Of a stretch of DNA of 64,000 bases, positions 59,965 through 64,000 are shown piece after piece (position 1 is the stretch's first letter; each line of letters opens with the position of its first letter). A program made the translations under genes and the position numbers. Under the pieces are notes generated by a model that was given only the letters and a program-made list of their open reading frames with translations, ran no database searches and was not told where the DNA came from. The stretch is from Erwinia endophytica. GTDB taxonomy: Bacteria; Pseudomonadota; Gammaproteobacteria; Enterobacterales; Enterobacteriaceae. The stretch spans positions 32,026 through 96,025 of the forward strand of contig NZ_RQVV01000015.1 of NCBI RefSeq assembly GCF_009295515.1. The letters are read 5' to 3'.

Positions 59965-60511
59965 GGGGACGGCGATGGATCGTGACAATCGCTCTAAATC
60001 TACGCGCAGGTTATTTGGTTTGCAGAATAATATCCGCTGCTCCCTGATGTTGGGCTGTTTGTTAATGGTCGCTCCACTTTATGCCTATGATCCCATTACT
60101 ATCAGCATCCAAGGAACCGTGGTCGCGACGGCATCCTGTACTTTTAGCAGTAATGAGACTATTGATATCAATTTTGGTGATGTCTATATCAATGAGATTA
60201 CCGGTGATAACTATAAAAAAACCGTGCCATACACTCTGACGTGTCAGGGGGATGCCGATGGAAAAACGGTTGAACTGAAATGGACCGGGACGGGTGCCTC
60301 TTTTAATAGTGACTTGCTGACCACGGATGTGACTGGTTTAGGCATTAAGCTGCTGGAGGGTTCATCTCAGGTAAAAATAAACGCCGGTTTTACTATTGAT
60401 CCGGACGCGCCGCCTACACTGGAAGTTGTGTTGGTAAAAGATTCGTCGGCGACATTGAGCAATGGGCAGGCATTTACTGCTTCAGCGACGCTGGCAGTTA
60501 ATTATATATAA
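59957..60511 (+). CDS. Minor fimbrial subunit, MrpF-like (copy 1)
   Basis: A 184-residue pilin-family protein with a signal core (SLMLGCLLMVAPLYA) about residues 28-44. The Cys pair is in TASCTFSS and LTCQGDA. It shares IDINFGDVYINEITGDNYKK, a TTDVTGLGIKLLEG-like segment and a DPDAPPTLE segment with the next gene product, so the two are tandem paralogues. It is probably part of the tip structure. Confidence 0.86.
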   Translation: MIKGTAMDRDNRSKSTRRLFGLQNNIRCSLMLGCLLMVAPLYAYDPITISIQGTVVATASCTFSSNETIDINFGDVYINEITGDNYKKTVPYTLTCQGDADGKTVELKWTGTGASFNSDLLTTDVTGLGIKLLEGSSQVKINAGFTIDPDAPPTLEVVLVKDSSATLSNGQAFTASATLAVNYI

Positions 60512-60523
60512 GGAATAACTTCC

Positions 60524-61036
60524 ATGATGTCCTGGCGGAGTTTTTATACTGACCGAATAGCACTTGGCATACTGTTTATTTCGTTATTCCTCAGTTTTTG
60601 TTCATATGCAGACCAGACCGGCGACAGCGTTAAGGTTACTATGCATGGCATATTAAAGAGACGACCTTGCCATATCAGTAATGACCAGGTGATAGAAATA
60701 TCCTTTGGCAATGTCGGGGTCAATAAGATTGACGGTGAACGTTATAAACAACCGATAAGTTATCAGTTGGAGTGTGAAGATCCTGATGCAACGGCTGCGT
60801 TGATCATGACGCTGAAAGGGACGCAAACGTCCTTTAATACCTCGGCGATTACCACCAGTGTCAGTGGGTTGGGCATAGAACTATTACAGAACGGAAGCCC
60901 CGCTACGCTCAATCAGGGGTTTACCATTGATTATAACAGCCCTCCTACACTGGAAGCCGTGCCGGTTTCATCCGGGGCGACGCTACAGGAAGGGACATTT
61001 AGCGCAACGGCAACATTACTGGCGGAGTATGAATGA
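60524..61036 (+). CDS. Minor fimbrial subunit, MrpF-like (copy 2)
   Basis: A 170-residue pilin-family protein with a signal core (LGILFISLFLSFCSYA). The Cys pair is in RRPCHISN and QLECEDP. EISFGNVGVNKIDGERYK and SVSGLGIELLQNG align with the preceding protein, showing an old tandem duplication; the two have diverged strongly. Its stop overlaps the next start (ATGATG). It is a probable tip fibre subunit. Confidence 0.86.
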   Translation: MMSWRSFYTDRIALGILFISLFLSFCSYADQTGDSVKVTMHGILKRRPCHISNDQVIEISFGNVGVNKIDGERYKQPISYQLECEDPDATAALIMTLKGTQTSFNTSAITTSVSGLGIELLQNGSPATLNQGFTIDYNSPPTLEAVPVSSGATLQEGTFSATATLLAEYE

Positions 61037-61596
61037 TGTTCTTTGCTAAGGGACAAGCCCGGCCCCAGGGCCAGGGTACGATCAGCGCGTTGATATGCTT
61101 ATTCCTTGCCCTGTTCGCAGGGAGTAAAAGTTATGCTGTCAGTGATAATTTGCAGTTTAATGGCACACTTGTTGCCGATCCTTGCGTGCTGGATCCGACA
61201 ACCGAATCCGTGGAACTGGATTTTGGTACGGTGATAAACAAGTATCTCTATATTAATACTCGTATTCACAGTCAGCCATTTGTGATCCGCTTACTGGAGT
61301 GCGATTTGAGCCTGGGAACCACAGTAACGATGACGTTTAGCGGAACTGCGGACAACGAGCTAACCGATATGTTGGCGATTACTGGTACGGCAAGTGGTGT
61401 TGCGATAGGAATGGAATTGCCAGATGGCACCTCGTTACCTTTTAACAAAGCGACTCCTGCATTTGTACTCACAGAAGGCTCCACAGAGTTAACACTCAAA
61501 GGATATGTACAAGGCAAGCCGACGGCAATACAAAATCGCAGTATTGTGAACGGGACATTTAACGCTGTCGCTAACTTTACGCTTAATTATGAATAG
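61033..61596 (+). CDS. Minor fimbrial subunit, MrpG-like
   Basis: A 187-residue pilin-family protein; the signal core (ALICLFLALFAGSKSYA) lies at about residues 19-35. The Cys pair is in VADPCVLDP and LLECDLS, and the donor-strand end is NFTLNYE. In MR/P fimbriae the equivalent subunit joins the tip adhesin to the fibre. It is followed by a 183-bp gap before the adhesin gene. Confidence 0.87.
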   Translation: MMFFAKGQARPQGQGTISALICLFLALFAGSKSYAVSDNLQFNGTLVADPCVLDPTTESVELDFGTVINKYLYINTRIHSQPFVIRLLECDLSLGTTVTMTFSGTADNELTDMLAITGTASGVAIGMELPDGTSLPFNKATPAFVLTEGSTELTLKGYVQGKPTAIQNRSIVNGTFNAVANFTLNYE

Positions 61597-61779
61597 CCGA
61601 AAAACACACTTTGCAATCTGCGAGTGATCAGTTGTGGATAGTAACACTGGCAATATTTCTATACTTCCAACAGGAAGTTAATCTGCTTTTTATAAAATTT
61701 TCGGGTAGGGCAGAAACTGTTATTACAGTATGAACGATAAATATCCAGTTCAGAGAATGCTATACTCAGGAGAATACCA

Positions 61780-62730
61780 ATGAATTTAAGAAAAAAAACG
61801 TTATGGGCTGTTGTGTTGAAGGGCATGCTGGCCAGCTGTATTTTATGGCTGTGGTCTGCAAATTGCAGCGCATATGATTTTGAGTTAACTTGTTATGGAA
61901 CGGACGGGACATGCGGCCCTGGCGTCAGTTTCTCTCTTCATAAGATCGGTACGTCCAGTGATAGCACTGAACTGCCTTTTGCTCCTACTGCGATACAATT
62001 TTATTTAGCCAACTGTCCTTCAGATACCAGTTGTACGAAATTAGTGGGACCGGTATGGGAAAAAGGGGTTACATTACCAGGCGGGATTGCTCTGACATAC
62101 GGATATCTCGCCTCAAATTATCTGACTGGCGTTAATAATGTATTAAACGGCTCTTTCGTCACGGGGGCGAATGCCGGTACCGCTGAGCCGACCTGGAATG
62201 GCAACATTTACAAATATCTCTGCCTCAGCATCTCACCCGTTAACCCAACTTACGGATGGGAAATTTGGGGAGTTAACTACACTTACTCACCGGGAGCGGT
62301 AATGTGTAGTGTGCCATTAAACCGTGTTGTTGCTGATACCTGTAGTGTTAGCACGCAAACGCTGGATATCGATTTTGGGCAAATTGAGCGCTCTGAGATT
62401 GGTACCACATCAGGTGGCACCAACGATCAGAAAAAAAGTGTTTCATTGAGTTGTACTGGTAGCGCAACGCATAATTTTTCCCTGAAACTTAATATGACCC
62501 CTGTCGGCTGGTCTACTTCGCAAATTGCGACAAGTAACGCAGCCCTTGGTATTAGTGTCCAGGAGAGCGGTGTCATCCTCAACAACGGTGATTCATTTAC
62601 TTTGAGTGTGGCGGGATCAGGCTCAACTGAGTTGACCTTCAGCGTGCTGAAGAACCCATCTATTGCTAATTCAGCGATAGTGACCGGGGATTTTAGCGCC
62701 TCGGCAACGCTCATCATCACTGAGTCATAA
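61780..62730 (+). CDS. Two-domain fimbrial tip adhesin, MrpH-like
   Basis: A 316-residue secreted protein with signal peptide (about 1-31). The first mature half (about 32-180) is Cys-rich (LTCYGTDGTCG, NCPSDTSC, YLCLSI, MCSVPL) and unlike pilins: the probable receptor-binding domain. The second half from VADTCSVSTQTLDIDFG is a pilin domain for docking. MrpH-type adhesins bind through a metal site, but I could not confirm the ligand His residues here. Last structural gene of the operon, with AGGAG before the ATG. Confidence 0.86.
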   Translation: MNLRKKTLWAVVLKGMLASCILWLWSANCSAYDFELTCYGTDGTCGPGVSFSLHKIGTSSDSTELPFAPTAIQFYLANCPSDTSCTKLVGPVWEKGVTLPGGIALTYGYLASNYLTGVNNVLNGSFVTGANAGTAEPTWNGNIYKYLCLSISPVNPTYGWEIWGVNYTYSPGAVMCSVPLNRVVADTCSVSTQTLDIDFGQIERSEIGTTSGGTNDQKKSVSLSCTGSATHNFSLKLNMTPVGWSTSQIATSNAALGISVQESGVILNNGDSFTLSVAGSGSTELTFSVLKNPSIANSAIVTGDFSASATLIITES

Positions 62731-63249
62731 TCTATGGCTCTTCAGCGCAGAAATTGTTCGTAAGATGAGCGGGTTATTTTATAGAGAGGCCATCATCATA
62801 TTGATGCAAGACTGACCAGAAAATTGATCGGGAACTTGAGTGAGTCTGCATTTTTATTTTTAAATATTCACTGCTTAAAATAATTACTCAGATTATAACA
62901 AAGATGTTTTTTTTCATATCAATGTTATCGTGTCTGGAAAATCGGACTCAGCGGCTAAAACATTCTCCCTTTGAAATTGTAATTAATGATTACATAGAGT
63001 TTATATTTCTTATTCATGGGGTAGAATGTGCTTGATGATTTTTAAAAAATCAACTCAAAATCAATTGTTTTTGAATTTTTTCGTTTTAAATCATAGTGCT
63101 ATATAAATGTTTCAATTTGTTTTTTTTTAGCCGGTTGAATTGATTTTTTTTGAGTATTTTTTTCAAAATGCTCAGTTTATAGTCGTAAGCATAAAGTCAT
63201 AAAAAAACAGGAAGTCATTAAATAATTAATCCAGGGGAGGTAAATTATT
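62731..63249. other. AT-rich spacer between the adhesin and regulator genes
   Basis: A 519-bp gap, very AT-rich with long T-runs (for example 63119-63128), of the kind often bound by H-NS. It presumably holds the promoter of the LuxR-type gene at 63250, which has GGGGAGG as ribosome site (63234-63240). No gene and no clear terminator seen. Confidence 0.5.
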
Positions 63250-63858
63250 ATGATTTATAACATTAATATCTTCGTAATTGGAAAGGATAACTTTATTCTC
63301 GAAGGTGTCAAAGTGGTGGCGCGTGAATTTACTACACAGCATGAAAATTACTCTTTCTTTATTGAAAATGTTTCGCCTATTGATTTGATGGTGTTCGAAA
63401 ACAGGAGAAGCATTGTTTCCTGCAAAAATATAATACTCGTAACAGATGAATATAAGAATGTATTGACTTCACTGATGCCTTCTTCAAATTTTTTCATCGT
63501 AACCAGTAATGTCAAAATTAATGATTTTGTTTCGTTGTTTACTTCAGTGGCTTTATCAAATTCGGAAAAAAAATCACCGAAGAAAATAAAAATGACTAAT
63601 GAGCATTTGAAACTTCGTGAGAGGCAATATTGTAGTTTATTGTATAAAGGGTTATCTAATGAGCAGATTTCGAAAGTTTTTCAGTGTTCGATAAAAAATA
63701 TCTATTATTTAAAAAAGAAACTGATGGACAAGTGGCAATGTAAGAATAGTATCCAGTTTTATCAATGTCTTCATAATTTTCTTGGGGCAGAGTATTATGC
63801 TGATCTGGAGTGTGGAAAATCAACTGTATATTATATAAATCAAAAAACGCATATGTAA
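63250..63858 (+). CDS. LuxR-type regulator beside the second fimbrial operon
   Basis: A 202-residue protein. The C-terminal helix-turn-helix (LRERQYCSLLYKGLSNEQIS then KVFQCSIKNIYYLKKKLMDK) is of the LuxR/GerE type. The N-terminal part (MIYNINIFVIGKDNFILEGV) resembles a receiver fold without the phospho-acceptor Asp, as in RcsA and FimW. It probably acts without phosphorylation. It lies where MR/P-type operons carry mrpJ, but MrpJ is a different (Xre-type) regulator. Likely control of the adjacent fimbriae or of motility is inference. The coding sequence is very AT-rich. Confidence 0.82.
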   Translation: MIYNINIFVIGKDNFILEGVKVVAREFTTQHENYSFFIENVSPIDLMVFENRRSIVSCKNIILVTDEYKNVLTSLMPSSNFFIVTSNVKINDFVSLFTSVALSNSEKKSPKKIKMTNEHLKLRERQYCSLLYKGLSNEQISKVFQCSIKNIYYLKKKLMDKWQCKNSIQFYQCLHNFLGAEYYADLECGKSTVYYINQKTHM

Positions 63859-64000
63859 GTTAGTTTTATTCCTATTTTCTTAAATGTAATCAGTAATCAG
63901 GATTTTTCTAATCAGGTGCATCATGTTTATTGTTCCGGCAGGGCCGGATCGTACTTTGTTAAAAAAATGGAACTAACTCATAATTCTATGATCTCAGGGG
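63859..64000. other. Window end, no gene recognised
   Basis: The last 142 bases follow the LuxR-type gene; no open frame or site can be supported before the window ends. Confidence 0.4.

Overview
The window is chromosomal DNA of a gammaproteobacterium of the order Enterobacterales. Evidence: dnaA-dnaN-recF-gyrB lies head to head with rpmH-rnpA-yidD-yidC-mnmE; pstSCAB-phoU, yieH, adeP, yieE, yidA, yidR, yidQ, ibpA and avtA lie around it much as they do around E. coli dnaA; and the proteins are close to their E. coli counterparts. A plant- or insect-associated lineage (Pectobacteriaceae, Yersiniaceae or relatives) is my inference from the KdgR/2-ketogluconate genes and from a repeat type I associate with Serratia and Pectobacterium. 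I cannot name the species.

Layout. 0-9.8 kb: a nitrile/cyanide-type Nit1C cluster (nitB-nitH plus an acyl-CoA-synthetase-like ligase) behind a near-perfect sigma-54 promoter, then a LysR regulator divergent from a second, unrelated-looking nitrilase. 9.9-14.5 kb: the Pho-box-controlled phosphate operon pstSCAB-phoU, followed by a decayed MFS transporter fragment. 14.8-20.1 kb: yieH, PurR-controlled adeP, yieE, and hmp with an NsrR operator and an adjacent nsrR-type gene. 20.2-32.4 kb: an AT-rich accessory block between nsrR and mnmE. 32.5-43.2 kb: the conserved dnaA neighbourhood. 43.2-48.8 kb: a small LuxR-type regulator, yidA, yidR, yidQ, ibpA with a heat-shock promoter and RNA thermometer, and avtA. 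49-54.2 kb: sugar-acid catabolism, kduD (KdgR box) and the 2-ketogluconate operon kguEKTD (LacI-type operator). 54.7-63.9 kb: a nine-gene MR/P-like chaperone-usher fimbrial operon and a LuxR-type regulator.

The most unusual part is 20.2-32.4 kb. Read on the minus strand, it begins with two small peptides carrying class II microcin (double-glycine) leaders. A complete pi-type chaperone-usher set follows (pilin, chaperone, usher, two-domain adhesin). Then come an RcsB-like regulator whose phospho-acceptor Asp is replaced by Glu, a complete type I exporter (TolC-like, HlyD/CvaA-like, C39-peptidase ABC transporter) and finally an Eag/DUF1795-type chaperone bracketed by inverted repeat elements. 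The peptides and the C39 transporter clearly belong together as precursor and processing exporter. How the fimbria and the Eag-like protein are involved is open. I see no conventional immunity gene.

Predicted links: sigma-54 promoter to nitrogen-limited expression of the nitrile cluster; PhoB to pst; PurR to adenine uptake; NO sensing to Hmp; sigma-32 and temperature to IbpA; KdgR and a PtxS-like repressor to hexuronate/ketogluconate use. In both fimbrial operons an intrinsic terminator sits immediately after the major pilin gene, which fits over-production of pilin relative to the assembly genes.
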